Origin: Marivivens sp.
GTDB taxonomy: Bacteria; Pseudomonadota; Alphaproteobacteria; Rhodobacterales; Rhodobacteraceae
Length of the DNA: 42,865 bases
NCBI GenBank assembly: GCA_024642185.1
Contig: JAHEBR010000001.1
Coordinates: 1 to 42,865 of the forward strand
Direction of reading: 5' to 3'
The notes under the pieces were generated by a model. It was not told the DNA's origin. It worked only from the letters and a program-made list of their open reading frames with translations, and did no database searches. Made by a program: the position numbers and the translations under genes. Below are positions 15,363 through 23,916 of the stretch, piece after piece; the first letter of the stretch is position 1; each line of letters opens with the position of its first letter.

Positions 15363-16777
15363 CCGCCCCAATCGCCAAATCCAAATCCGACATAGTCGCG
15401 CTGGTAGGCAGCGCGCGCTGCGGCTTCGATTTCAGCGTCATAGATGGAGCGAAGGCGGGCATCTTCGGGGTCGACCGCCTCGCTGAACGGCGCCAGATCC
15501 AGCCCGACTTCACCTGCAAGGAATCCAAGTCCCTCGGCCAAACGCCCCCGCCGCAGGATCACATCTGGTGACCCAAACCCGGCAAATCCCTGAATGAGGG
15601 CCGTTTGGGTCGCCCAGGACGGGTCGACACGAATGCCTGTCTGCCCGCCGAGGTTGGCCTTTAGAAATTTGAGAAAGGCCAGAAAGGCAGCACGATGCGC
15701 GGCGGTGTCGTAGGTGTCGTCCGGTGCTCTTTTTGGCAGCGGCACAGCGAAATGTTTGCGAAGAGATTCGCGGATTTCGCCAAAGGTGCCCGGCCCGACC
15801 GAGAGAATATGGGAGCAAAACGCCGAATGCGCGCGCGCAACCGGATGGCCGAGAACTGTAAAGCTTCGATGCGCTGGGGTCTTGCGCAGCCACTGGCGCA
15901 GCGTCTTTTGGGTCAGATCCTCTTCGAGGCCCGATCCGCCTCCAAGGCTCGCAAGCCAACCTCGGACATCCTCATCTCTCGTTCCTTTGAGCGGCAGATA
16001 AAGCAGCGGCGCCCCTTTTGACGCGACATAGCTCGGAATGGCGGGCCCGCGACGCGGCTCGAAATTCGGGGTGCGAGAGAGGTTGAAGCGGTCAAGTGCT
16101 GCGAGCGCCCTATCCATATCTTCGAAGTTGGATACCTTGTCTTCTAGCGGCTCCGGGTTCTGCTTTTTGAGCTCTCTGTCGAGCCCCTCGATCCGCTCCT
16201 CTGCCCCAAGCCAGGCTGCAAGTCCGTTGATAACCTCGGCGTCCTGCAAATCCTCATAGTCGATATAGAAGGCCGTCTGACCACTGCGCTGCAAACTGTT
16301 GAGAAGAAGAACCTGAAAATCCTGAAGTTCGGCAAGGAAGGTCTCAAACTCGGCGGCCCTGAAGGTAATCCGCTCTGATTTCGCGTGTTTCGCTTTGGTC
16401 AGCTTCCATTGACCGGTCTCTCTGGCAATCTTCCAACTCACATAGCTTTCCGCGGGATTGCGGGTGAGGATGACCTTGGCACAGCGGGGATCGTCCAGGA
16501 TCGCGTCAAGCACGCGCGGATCGTGATCGTGGAAATAGCGAAAGCCACCAAGAACACCATTCTCGGATTTGATCGCACCGAGGAATTGGTGAGGATTCGC
16601 CTCGCGTAGGCCAAGATCAAACCCGAGGATCTCGGTTGCGTTGGGATAACCGACGAAATGCGGATTGAACGCCTCTCCATTACAGCGAAGCCCGGAAAAC
16701 GCATTGAGGTTGGCTTCAAGGAAATTCGAGCCGGTCCGCATTTCGGCGAAAATGACGAAATAATCGAAGCCTGCCAT
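15350..16777 (-). CDS. Two-part sulfotransferase family protein
   Basis: A 475-residue protein that reads as two sulfotransferase-like halves. Residues 1-230: EMRTGSNFLEANL (12-24) is the 5'-phosphosulfate loop and VILTRNPAESYVSW (102-115) is the 3'-phosphate motif, so this half can bind PAPS. Residues 250-475: a second unit with FTVLGHPVARAHSAF (306-320), resembling a sulfotransfer_2 core in which the usual Arg before HPV is Gly, and a typical end YQRDYVGFGF. The second half lacks an obvious phosphosulfate loop. Relatives in Rhodobacteraceae are, as I recall, often labelled NodH-like. It lies 3 bases after a GT14 gene, so it probably sulfates a glycan made by this locus. CysQ at the other end of the locus would clear its by-product PAP. 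Confidence 0.75.
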   Translation of the reverse strand: MAGFDYFVIFAEMRTGSNFLEANLNAFSGLRCNGEAFNPHFVGYPNATEILGFDLGLREANPHQFLGAIKSENGVLGGFRYFHDHDPRVLDAILDDPRCAKVILTRNPAESYVSWKIARETGQWKLTKAKHAKSERITFRAAEFETFLAELQDFQVLLLNSLQRSGQTAFYIDYEDLQDAEVINGLAAWLGAEERIEGLDRELKKQNPEPLEDKVSNFEDMDRALAALDRFNLSRTPNFEPRRGPAIPSYVASKGAPLLYLPLKGTRDEDVRGWLASLGGGSGLEEDLTQKTLRQWLRKTPAHRSFTVLGHPVARAHSAFCSHILSVGPGTFGEIRESLRKHFAVPLPKRAPDDTYDTAAHRAAFLAFLKFLKANLGGQTGIRVDPSWATQTALIQGFAGFGSPDVILRRGRLAEGLGFLAGEVGLDLAPFSEAVDPEDARLRSIYDAEIEAAARAAYQRDYVGFGFGDWGGQAA

Positions 16778-16780
16778 ATC

Positions 16781-18478
16781 CTAACGCACCAGATAGGGTC
16801 GGCGCGCTTTCGGGCGCGCGTTTTGTGGGGCGGGATCGACCGGGAAATCACCCATAAGATACGGATGCATCCCCTGGTTCTTGAGGTTTTGCAGGAACTG
16901 TCCAAAACCGCTCAGATCGATGATGCGGGGCGCCTCTGCAAGCCGCCGGCCACCAGCGACCGAGATCTCGTCGATCACGGTTTGCAGGGCCTCCATCGGT
17001 GACTCGATGAACTCTGCAAGCGACCAAATGCGGATCTTTGCCTTGGCGTGTATCGACCGAAGATGATCGAGATGATCGCTTTCGATCTTCTGCAGGCGGG
17101 CCGCTTCAAGGCGCAGGTCTACGAAATTGCGGTTCGACTGAAAAAGTGGGATCGCCCAAGCGCCGGTTATGACAGATATCTGAGCATTCGGATCATAGGC
17201 GATATCGGATCCAACCGCCTGATTGTCGGCCGGGCCAAACTGGAAACACTGCCGCTCGCCGCGCGTATTCCAGATAAGGCTCGTCAGAAAGGCTTTGGGG
17301 TTATAATCGCGCAGGGTGCTACTGTCCGACAAGGCACCGGCGAAAGTGGTCTGGCGCCCATCAAACTCGACCCGGTCAGGCGCATAAAGATGACCGTGAA
17401 CCCTTGTCCCTGTCGCACGGGCGAGCCAAGGTTCGAAATTTTCGAATAGTTCTGAGAAGCCTTCAAACACAGAGTATGGCGCAGCGGTCACACCATTTTC
17501 CCAGCCCCAGTTGGGAAACCGCCCCTGCATAAAAAGGCCCGAACGGCCGCGAATTCGCCGATCGACGGCTCGGGAAAAGATCCTGTCAATCTTGCCGGGG
17601 TTTGGCTCTGACGCTTTCATTGCGGCGGCGTTGTCGCCCAGAAAGGTCTCATAGAGCTTGTCGGCCCGTGGCCAGATCTTGCGGGCAACAAAGCAATCGG
17701 ATCGCCGCAAAAGCTGCAGGTGGTCCTCGTAAAAGATGTGTGGCTTACCCTGAAAATCGAACTTTGAAAGTGTAAGCGACCGGCTTTCGATATGCGTCGA
17801 ATACAGGCGGGCGAGCGTTTGATAATAGCTCTCGTCCGGAATCCAGACCTTGCTGAAATAGCGGTCATAAGTCTCGCGTTCCGGATCCTGCAGGATCGCA
17901 GAAAGCGTCTGTCGCGTGAGGCACCACCACTGCGATCCCATATGCGGCACAAGCCCGGCGGGGATCTTGCGCCGAACGCCGAGCCGGCGTTGAAGGGCCA
18001 CGTATTTGTCAAAGAGGTATCTCTGTCGCTTCCATGAGAAGGGGAACCGGAGGGTGAACCTCTCCTCATCAAGGCCGCCGATCGTCCAAGGTACATCGGC
18101 CGTCGTCGCGCTTTCGATGAAATCCGTGCGCGGGCGCTTGGCAAGATAACTCACAAGCTCGCTCACGGGCCTCAGGGGAAGACAAGAGCCAGAAGCTAGA
18201 TAGACATGGCGAACTTCGGGATAGGTCTCGAGCATCAGCTGCGAGGCATCCTGAGACGCGGCAACGAGCCCCCAAGTCCCCCATTCACAGCGATGCCGTT
18301 TGGAAAACCGAACGTTCGAAAGGCCATCGAACCGCGAAACGAATGCATCATGTCTCTCGTCGTCAACATTCTTGTCGACGTGAACAACGACCGGGCACCC
18401 TCCGGCGATCCAGTGACGTATTACCTGCTCGGCACGTTCGAGCGAGGTATGAACAAGCATGACGATCCCGACAGTCAT
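16781..18478 (-). CDS. GT14 (core-2/I-branching-like) glycosyltransferase with C-terminal extension
   Basis: A 565-residue protein. The first 290 residues match the GT14 beta-1,6-N-acetylglucosaminyltransferase family: IVMLVHTSLERAEQVIRHW at the start, VVHVDKNVD, RCEWGTWGLVAASQ, YLASGSCLPLRPVSEL and PHMGSQWWCLTRQTL. The remaining 270 residues are a less familiar domain that I associate with a DUF (possibly DUF5927) seen in roseobacters; it is not a known catalytic fold by eye. The enzyme probably adds a branching sugar to a surface glycan. It overlaps the upstream glycosyltransferase by 4 bases (ATGA) and is 3 bases before the sulfotransferase, so all three are translationally linked. Confidence 0.8.
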   Translation of the reverse strand: MTVGIVMLVHTSLERAEQVIRHWIAGGCPVVVHVDKNVDDERHDAFVSRFDGLSNVRFSKRHRCEWGTWGLVAASQDASQLMLETYPEVRHVYLASGSCLPLRPVSELVSYLAKRPRTDFIESATTADVPWTIGGLDEERFTLRFPFSWKRQRYLFDKYVALQRRLGVRRKIPAGLVPHMGSQWWCLTRQTLSAILQDPERETYDRYFSKVWIPDESYYQTLARLYSTHIESRSLTLSKFDFQGKPHIFYEDHLQLLRRSDCFVARKIWPRADKLYETFLGDNAAAMKASEPNPGKIDRIFSRAVDRRIRGRSGLFMQGRFPNWGWENGVTAAPYSVFEGFSELFENFEPWLARATGTRVHGHLYAPDRVEFDGRQTTFAGALSDSSTLRDYNPKAFLTSLIWNTRGERQCFQFGPADNQAVGSDIAYDPNAQISVITGAWAIPLFQSNRNFVDLRLEAARLQKIESDHLDHLRSIHAKAKIRIWSLAEFIESPMEALQTVIDEISVAGGRRLAEAPRIIDLSGFGQFLQNLKNQGMHPYLMGDFPVDPAPQNARPKARRPYLVR

Positions 18479-19485
18479 GCCCAGTTGCCTTTCGACATGA
18501 GGCCGAGAATTTCAAGCTGGCGCCAGTTGATGTATTTCTCCGACCACTTGCACCAAATCTCTTCGCGCCGCTCAAAGCCTTCGACATAGGCCTTGTATTC
18601 CTTGCTGTTCGCAAAATGCTGCTTTCGCTCCAGCTCCTCCCTCGCCTTCTCGGTTACGCTTTGGAGAAACTTGGCGTGCAAGAGCGCCCCGCTCACTTTC
18701 TCGCCGCCCCATTCGTCGTAAACAAGGTTAAGGCCGCGCGGCAGAAGCATATGCGTTGAGTGCACATAGGTGAACCGGCGATCCCACTTGACCAGTGGAA
18801 TCTTGTTGAGGGCCGGCGCGCGCTCCGGCTCGTCGCGGAAGAAAACCCGCGCCCGTGGACCGCCCTGTATCCAAAGATTCCCGAACTTGTGGTTTCTCGA
18901 GATCGTGTAGTTTCCGGAGTCAAACCACGGCGCCACCTCGAACGGATCCTGGCCCCGCTCATACTCTGCGCTTTCTATCGGCCCCTTGGGATACATATCG
19001 ATCAGCATCGTCCCGAACGAGCGGATCGATGAGGCGTCGAGCCAGTCGGTGAGCGCCTTGAGGGGGCGGGTATCGCAGAAGGGGTAGACGAGAAACTCGT
19101 CGGGATCGACGACCAGCGTCCAGTGACCGTGAGCGTATTTCCTCTGGAGCCAGGTGATCCAATCCATCCCGAACCGAGCTCGCTTGTAGCTCGCGCTCGT
19201 CCGCCAGAGTGAGACATCCGGCTGGCGGGCAAGGTATTCAGCGCCGCCATCGTCGCTATCATTGTCGACCAGCAGAAAATGCCGGACCCCAAGATCGCGG
19301 TAGTATTTCAGGAAATAGGGAAGGCGGATATCTTCGTTGCGGATCGTCGAAAACAACAAGATATCGTCTGGCTCGATCTGCTCGGTGCGATCCACGAACA
19401 GAGAAAGCTCTCTGCGCTTGCGAAGCGACCGAATCCGCCACCTCTTGCGTTGCAGTCTCAGTCGATATGACTGCCAGAAGCCCAA
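18475..19485 (-). CDS. GT2-like glycosyltransferase (Glyco_tranf_2_4 type)
   Basis: A 336-residue protein with a GT-A core: ILLFSTIRNEDIRLPYFLKY near residue 42, FLLVDNDSDDGGAEYL near 68-83 and the metal motif VVDPDEFLVYP near 124-134. This is the pattern of the Glyco_tranf_2_4 group, which often includes polysaccharide or secreted-glycan transferases of unknown donor. No membrane helix is seen. The start is a TTG at 19485, supported by AGGA six bases upstream; no in-frame ATG lies nearby. It is 47 bases downstream of the GT1/GT4 gene and overlaps the GT14 gene. Confidence 0.8.
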   Translation of the reverse strand: MGFWQSYRLRLQRKRWRIRSLRKRRELSLFVDRTEQIEPDDILLFSTIRNEDIRLPYFLKYYRDLGVRHFLLVDNDSDDGGAEYLARQPDVSLWRTSASYKRARFGMDWITWLQRKYAHGHWTLVVDPDEFLVYPFCDTRPLKALTDWLDASSIRSFGTMLIDMYPKGPIESAEYERGQDPFEVAPWFDSGNYTISRNHKFGNLWIQGGPRARVFFRDEPERAPALNKIPLVKWDRRFTYVHSTHMLLPRGLNLVYDEWGGEKVSGALLHAKFLQSVTEKAREELERKQHFANSKEYKAYVEGFERREEIWCKWSEKYINWRQLEILGLMSKGNWA

Positions 19486-19532
19486 ACTTGTTCCTGCTCG
19501 TTATTGTGGCTTTGCCAATGTGTTCGCCGGTA

Positions 19533-20690
19533 TCATGTCACAGTAAAGACGATCTTGAAATGCGCCTCCCAGCCCGGAGACTCAAATGCTTGTGAGTCAT
19601 GTTCCGGTGGCGATTGTTCATGGGCCTTTATTGCTTCAATCCAAGAATAGGGATCGGCAACATCAAGGTAAACCGCCCTGTTGCCCAAGATCTCGCGCAC
19701 GGAAGGAAGATCATTGGCAATGACCGGCACCCCAAGGGCGGCAGCCTCGACGGGCGGAAGGCCGAAACCCTCGGCGAGCGATGGAAAAAGGAGCGCCCTG
19801 GCGCCCGAAAGCAGAGCCGCGAGCGCCGCATCCGATAGGCCGGCAAGCTCGGTCACGTTTGCAGCACCGGCATCTAGCCGCCCAAAGACATCCTCACAGC
19901 CCCAACCGCGGCTGCCACATATGAAAAGCTGAGGCGCCTTGCTATCCATATCGCCCCAGAGATCGAGCAGAAAGCCGATGTTCTTGCGCGGTTCGATGGT
20001 TCCTATGGCGACGAAGTAGGGGCGGCTGGTGTTCAGGTCGGGAGGAAGGGCTGCAACATCGGGCGGCACAACCTCGGCGCCGATCGGAGCGGTCAAAATC
20101 GGCGGGACACGGCCAAACTTCCCAAGATGATATTCCACCCTTTCTCGAGCCGCTCCGGAGATGCAGACGACTTGATCCGCAAGGCGCGCCACACGGCGCA
20201 TACGCCGACCAAATTCTTTGGCCCGCCCCTTCTTTTGCAGCTGAGGAAAATCGAGCGGGATCATGTCATGCAATAGGATGGTCGCCGTGCCACCGTTGGT
20301 GGACTTCACCGCAAGAAGAACCCGCCGCGTCAGATTGCTGTGGCCGACGTTGAGATAGGCCAGACCGGCGGGAAAACGCCGCCGGAGCAGCCAGCCAAGC
20401 AACGATCGGGGGCATCTCGCGAAAGCAACCGCTCGAGCACGATCAATGCACTCCGCTTGCGAAGCTCCGCTCTCAACCGCTGCCAACAGGGCCGCTGCCC
20501 CCTGCGCATCGAGCAGAAGATAGCCAAGTCGCGTCCGTATCAAACCGTAGAAAGGCAAGCCAAGTGTCAGAAGCTCTCGCAGATAGGCCAGTTCGACACG
20601 ATCAATGCCCGATGGCACCCGACCCGCCCGCGCCACTGTGCGCGACAGATCGAGCAGCCGGACTTTGGAGCTATTTTTCGTAGTGCCCAC
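19533..20690 (-). CDS. Glycosyltransferase family 1/4 (GT-B fold)
   Basis: About 385 residues from the GTG at 20690. The C-terminal half carries the GT-B donor-site signatures VAIGTIEPRKNIGFLLDLW and FPSLAEGFGLPPVEAAALG, with the EX7E-type pair. The N-terminal half (LLDLSRTVARAGRVPSGIDR, then LHDMIPLDFP) is an acceptor domain typical of GT4 enzymes in polysaccharide operons. The frame continues upstream to 20825 inside galE; the GTG is chosen because family members start just before LLDLSRT, but its ribosome-binding site is weak. It overlaps the galE 3' end by 20 bases, which suggests translational coupling. The sugar transferred is unknown. Confidence 0.8.
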   Translation of the reverse strand: MGTTKNSSKVRLLDLSRTVARAGRVPSGIDRVELAYLRELLTLGLPFYGLIRTRLGYLLLDAQGAAALLAAVESGASQAECIDRARAVAFARCPRSLLGWLLRRRFPAGLAYLNVGHSNLTRRVLLAVKSTNGGTATILLHDMIPLDFPQLQKKGRAKEFGRRMRRVARLADQVVCISGAARERVEYHLGKFGRVPPILTAPIGAEVVPPDVAALPPDLNTSRPYFVAIGTIEPRKNIGFLLDLWGDMDSKAPQLFICGSRGWGCEDVFGRLDAGAANVTELAGLSDAALAALLSGARALLFPSLAEGFGLPPVEAAALGVPVIANDLPSVREILGNRAVYLDVADPYSWIEAIKAHEQSPPEHDSQAFESPGWEAHFKIVFTVT

Positions 20691-21654
20691 TCTGATGCCA
20701 CCGCCATGCGTCGGAGACCATCGTAGCGAGATCGGATCTCCTCGGCGACCATCCAAGCTCTTCGACGGCGCGTGCGCTCCCTGAAACGAGCATCGCTGCA
20801 TCACCCGGTCTACGCGGCTTCTCAACCACTGGCACCGTAAGGTTCGTAACGGCGCCCGATTTGGCGATTACCTCGCGCACGGAAAAGCCTGTGCCCGTTC
20901 CGAGATTGAACACGCGGCTGCCTTTGCCTGCTTCGAGCCACTTCACGCCAAGTATATGCGCGTCGACCAGATCGGATACATGAACATAGTCGCGGATGCA
21001 GGTGCCATCGGGTGTGGGGTAATCCGTGCCAAATAGCGAGAGCGCCTCGCGCTGGCCGGAAATTACCTCGAGCAGTACCGGCACCAAATGGGTTTCGGGG
21101 CGGTGGCATTCGCCAATTTCGCCCTCTGGATCAGATCCGGCAACATTGAAATACCGAAAGATCACCGACCGAAGGCTGTGGCTCGCTCCGAAATTTGCAA
21201 GGATGTCCTCCACCGCCCGCTTTGACGCACCATAGGCATTGATCGGTTGCTGAACGGAATTTTCGTCAAGAACCACCCCGTCCTGATCACCATAGGTCGC
21301 ACAGGTGGACGAGAACACAAAATCGAGACAACCCGCCGCTACAGCGGCTTCGGCAAGGTTGAGCGAGCCAAGAACATTGTTCCGCCAATAAAGAGCGGGG
21401 TTCTCCATGCTTTCACCCACAAGGCTCAGCGCGGCAAAGTGCATGACAGCCGAGGGGCGGTATTTGCGGAAAACCTCGTCGAGACGGGCGCGATCCAAAA
21501 GATCACCCTTCTCAAAAGGCCCAAACCGCACAGCGTCTTGCCATCCGGTCACAAGACTATCGTAGGCTACGGGGGTGTAGCCCGCGGCTCGCAGCGCCTT
21601 GCAGGCATGCGAGCCGATATAGCCCGCGCCACCCGTGACCAGTATCGTTTTCAA
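20671..21654 (-). CDS. galE: UDP-glucose 4-epimerase
   Basis: A 327-residue short-chain dehydrogenase-fold epimerase that interconverts UDP-glucose and UDP-galactose (or the N-acetyl forms). The NAD motif VTGGAGYIGSHA starts at residue 5; the catalytic region has SSTCATYGD and YGASK, and later RYFNVAGSDPEGEIGE and GTDYPTPDGTCIRDYVHVSDL typical of GalE. The start is the TTG at 21654; an AGG lies seven bases before it and longer frames upstream run into galU. galU lies 23 bases upstream, so the pair would supply UDP-Glc and UDP-Gal for the glycosyltransferases of this locus. Confidence 0.95.
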   Translation of the reverse strand: MKTILVTGGAGYIGSHACKALRAAGYTPVAYDSLVTGWQDAVRFGPFEKGDLLDRARLDEVFRKYRPSAVMHFAALSLVGESMENPALYWRNNVLGSLNLAEAAVAAGCLDFVFSSTCATYGDQDGVVLDENSVQQPINAYGASKRAVEDILANFGASHSLRSVIFRYFNVAGSDPEGEIGECHRPETHLVPVLLEVISGQREALSLFGTDYPTPDGTCIRDYVHVSDLVDAHILGVKWLEAGKGSRVFNLGTGTGFSVREVIAKSGAVTNLTVPVVEKPRRPGDAAMLVSGSARAVEELGWSPRRSDLATMVSDAWRWHQSGHYEK

Positions 21655-21677
21655 ATCAGTGCCTGTCTGGGGCAGCC

Positions 21678-22571
21678 CTACTGGGCCGCGTTGCGCATCG
21701 AAACCAGCTCGGTCAGATACTGCGAGAACTCCTCGCGCAGCTCTGGACGGGCCAAGCCAAAGGCCACGGTCGCCTGAAGAAACCCAGCCTTCGAACCACA
21801 ATCAAACCGCTGACCGCGGAATCGGTAGCCAAAGACATCGCGCCCCTGCTCCATCTCGGCCGCGATGGCGTCGGTCAGCTGAAGCTCGCCGGCGGCGCCG
21901 CGATTGATCTTGCCAAGGTTCTGCATGATTTTCGGAGAAAGGATATAGCGGCCGATTACGGCTAGGCTCGACGGAGCGGTTCCAGCGGCCGGCTTTTCGA
22001 CCATGCCAGAGACCTTCACGAGCGAGCCCATGTCTTCCTTCACATCGAGAATGCCGTATGCCGATGTCTGTTCTTTCGGAACCTCCATCGCCGCAACCAT
22101 AGAGCCGCCGGTTTCGGCATAGGCCTCGACCATTTGCTGAAGGCAGGGCTTTTCCGCGGCAATCACATCGTCCGGCAAAATGACCGCGAAAGGCTCGTTG
22201 CCGATCAGGCGCCGGGCGCACCAGACCGCATGGCCAAGGCCCAAAGGCTTGTGCTGGCGGATATAGGCGATCGCCCCGCTATCCATGTTGGTCGATTTCA
22301 GGATTTCGAGCAGTTCTTCCTTGCCGGCACGACGGAGCGAAGCCTCAAGTTCGGGCGCGGAATCGAAATAGTCTTCGAGAGCGGATTTTCCACGGGCAGT
22401 GACAAATATGAAATCCCGAATGCCCGCGGCACGGGCCTCGTCGATCGCATACTGGATCAGCGGCCGGTCAACGAGCGTCATGATTTCTTTGGGGATCGCC
22501 TTGGTCGCTGGCAAAAACCGTGTTCCAAGCCCTGCGACCGGGAAAATCGCTTTGGTGATCCGTTTGGACAT
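21678..22571 (-). CDS. galU: UTP-glucose-1-phosphate uridylyltransferase
   Basis: A 297-residue nucleotidyltransferase making UDP-glucose. Motifs: PVAGLGTRFLPATKAIPKEI (11-30, nucleotide loop), DRPLIQYAIDEA, KPLGLGHAVWCAR, FAVILPDDVI, and the later GSKAGFLQATVAFGL, all characteristic of bacterial GalU. GAAGGG lies seven bases before the ATG. It is the first gene after an AT-rich promoter-like region and is followed by galE and a glycosyltransferase. UDP-glucose made here would feed both this polysaccharide locus and general metabolism. Confidence 0.96.
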   Translation of the reverse strand: MSKRITKAIFPVAGLGTRFLPATKAIPKEIMTLVDRPLIQYAIDEARAAGIRDFIFVTARGKSALEDYFDSAPELEASLRRAGKEELLEILKSTNMDSGAIAYIRQHKPLGLGHAVWCARRLIGNEPFAVILPDDVIAAEKPCLQQMVEAYAETGGSMVAAMEVPKEQTSAYGILDVKEDMGSLVKVSGMVEKPAAGTAPSSLAVIGRYILSPKIMQNLGKINRGAAGELQLTDAIAAEMEQGRDVFGYRFRGQRFDCGSKAGFLQATVAFGLARPELREEFSQYLTELVSMRNAAQ

Positions 22572-22621
22572 GACTTACCCTTCAACCTGCACCGGCATTA
22601 TGTGCACAGAAAATCCCGCGT

Positions 22622-22649
22622 TCTATAGCACCTAAACTATTGAATACAA
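22622..22649 (-). promoter_or_regulatory. galU: Candidate sigma-70 promoter for galU-galE
   Basis: On the minus strand TTGTAT (22649-22644) and TATAGA (22627-22622) are separated by 16 bases, in a stretch far richer in A/T than the surroundings. The start of transcription would be about 45 bases before the galU ATG. The -35 box matches the consensus at only 3 of 6 positions. Confidence 0.45.
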
Positions 22650-22665
22650 ATAGGGCACAATAATG

Positions 22666-23916
22666 TCATATGAGGGTTTTTGTTCGCTTAAATCCGCTGT
22701 TTTCGTCTCGAAGCCGCTCCTCGCGCTTCACCCTTTCTGAGCGCTTCCAATATTTGAATATCGGGTCCGTACGAAGTGAGCGGCCAAAAAGCCCGCCCCG
22801 CTGCTCCCAGTAGCCCTTTGGATCAAAGTGGCGGCGATGATAGAGAGAGGTCAGGGAAAAGGCGTAGACCGTCGCCCGATGTCCGTCGGCGACCGCCTTC
22901 CTCGCCCTGCGCCGTAGCTGGCCCAGACGGCCCAGCCAGCCCCAGATCACCTCGTGCCCGGCCCCTGCTCCGATCCGTGGAATGAACCTGGCAAAGGTCG
23001 GGTTCTCCGAAAAATCTGGTTGTGGCCCCTCCAAAGCTGCGGACCCCACCCATCCCTGATCAAAGCTTCGCAGAACGGGCTCCACAGCCGTAGGCAGGAT
23101 CCGCCCCGCAACCATATGCCCCAACAGCGCAGCGCGGTATTTCCCGCGCTCTGAACGCCGTACTGGTTCGGGATCAAGCCCTTCCCGATGACGCCGCACA
23201 AACCGCGCCAAGCTTGCACCAACGGGGGCAAGATCTCGCGGCGCCCGGTCGGCTTGCCTTCGGTCGCTCATCGCAAAGCCGTGATGGACCCGCGCCCGCG
23301 GCACGATCGCCGTTCTGGTGCCTTGCTCGGCGAGCCGCATATTCAGATCCGTTTCATCGAGGTAATAGGCGTAGCCCGGATCAAACCCGCCCAGCTTGAT
23401 CAACAGGCTCCGCCGAAAAGCCATGTTTGTTCCTTCGGTTTTGATGCCCCTGCCCGCGCTGCCGGTCAGGATCGTCTCCTCGTTTGGATCAACGCTGATT
23501 TCTCGCGCAGTTGCATCGGCAAGGACTTCACGGGCGGTCCACTGGAATGAGAGTCCGTTGCGCCCAAAGACGAACCCACCCGCCGCATCCGCGCGCCCCT
23601 CGGTGATCGGCGCGGTCAGCCGACGGAGCCAGTCATGTTCGGCTACGGCATCGTCGTCGATGAACGAAACCACCGGCGCAGCCGCTGCAGAGATGCCCTT
23701 ATTCCTTGCAACCGAGATATTTGCCTCATCAAAGCGGATAACTTTGACCCTGCCCGCCCAACCCATATGCTCCACCGCCGCGACACCATCGGCATCAGCC
23801 ACGACAACGATCTCGAATTCGGGATGATCCTGCTGATCGAGGCCAACGAGACAGCGCCTGAGCAATGCGGGGCGGCCGCGGCTCACGATGACGACGCTGG
23901 CGGCCTCCGGCGTCAA
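22666..23916 (-). CDS. Glycosyltransferase family 2
   Basis: A 416-residue GT-A enzyme. It begins EAASVVIVSRGRPALLRRCL (nucleotide-binding strand), has FEIVVVADADG, the metal motif VSFIDDDAVAE, the acceptor region EGTNMAFRRSLL and the catalytic-base pattern YYLDETDLNMRL. The C-terminal third is basic and of unknown role. The annotated start is the TTG at 23916: it overlaps the upstream stop as TTGA and GGGGG lies about six bases before it, whereas the longer frame would cross the end of the cytidylyltransferase gene. No in-frame ATG is near. It probably adds one sugar to the surface glycan; donor unknown. Confidence 0.85.
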   Translation of the reverse strand: MTPEAASVVIVSRGRPALLRRCLVGLDQQDHPEFEIVVVADADGVAAVEHMGWAGRVKVIRFDEANISVARNKGISAAAAPVVSFIDDDAVAEHDWLRRLTAPITEGRADAAGGFVFGRNGLSFQWTAREVLADATAREISVDPNEETILTGSAGRGIKTEGTNMAFRRSLLIKLGGFDPGYAYYLDETDLNMRLAEQGTRTAIVPRARVHHGFAMSDRRQADRAPRDLAPVGASLARFVRRHREGLDPEPVRRSERGKYRAALLGHMVAGRILPTAVEPVLRSFDQGWVGSAALEGPQPDFSENPTFARFIPRIGAGAGHEVIWGWLGRLGQLRRRARKAVADGHRATVYAFSLTSLYHRRHFDPKGYWEQRGGLFGRSLRTDPIFKYWKRSERVKREERLRDENSGFKRTKTLI

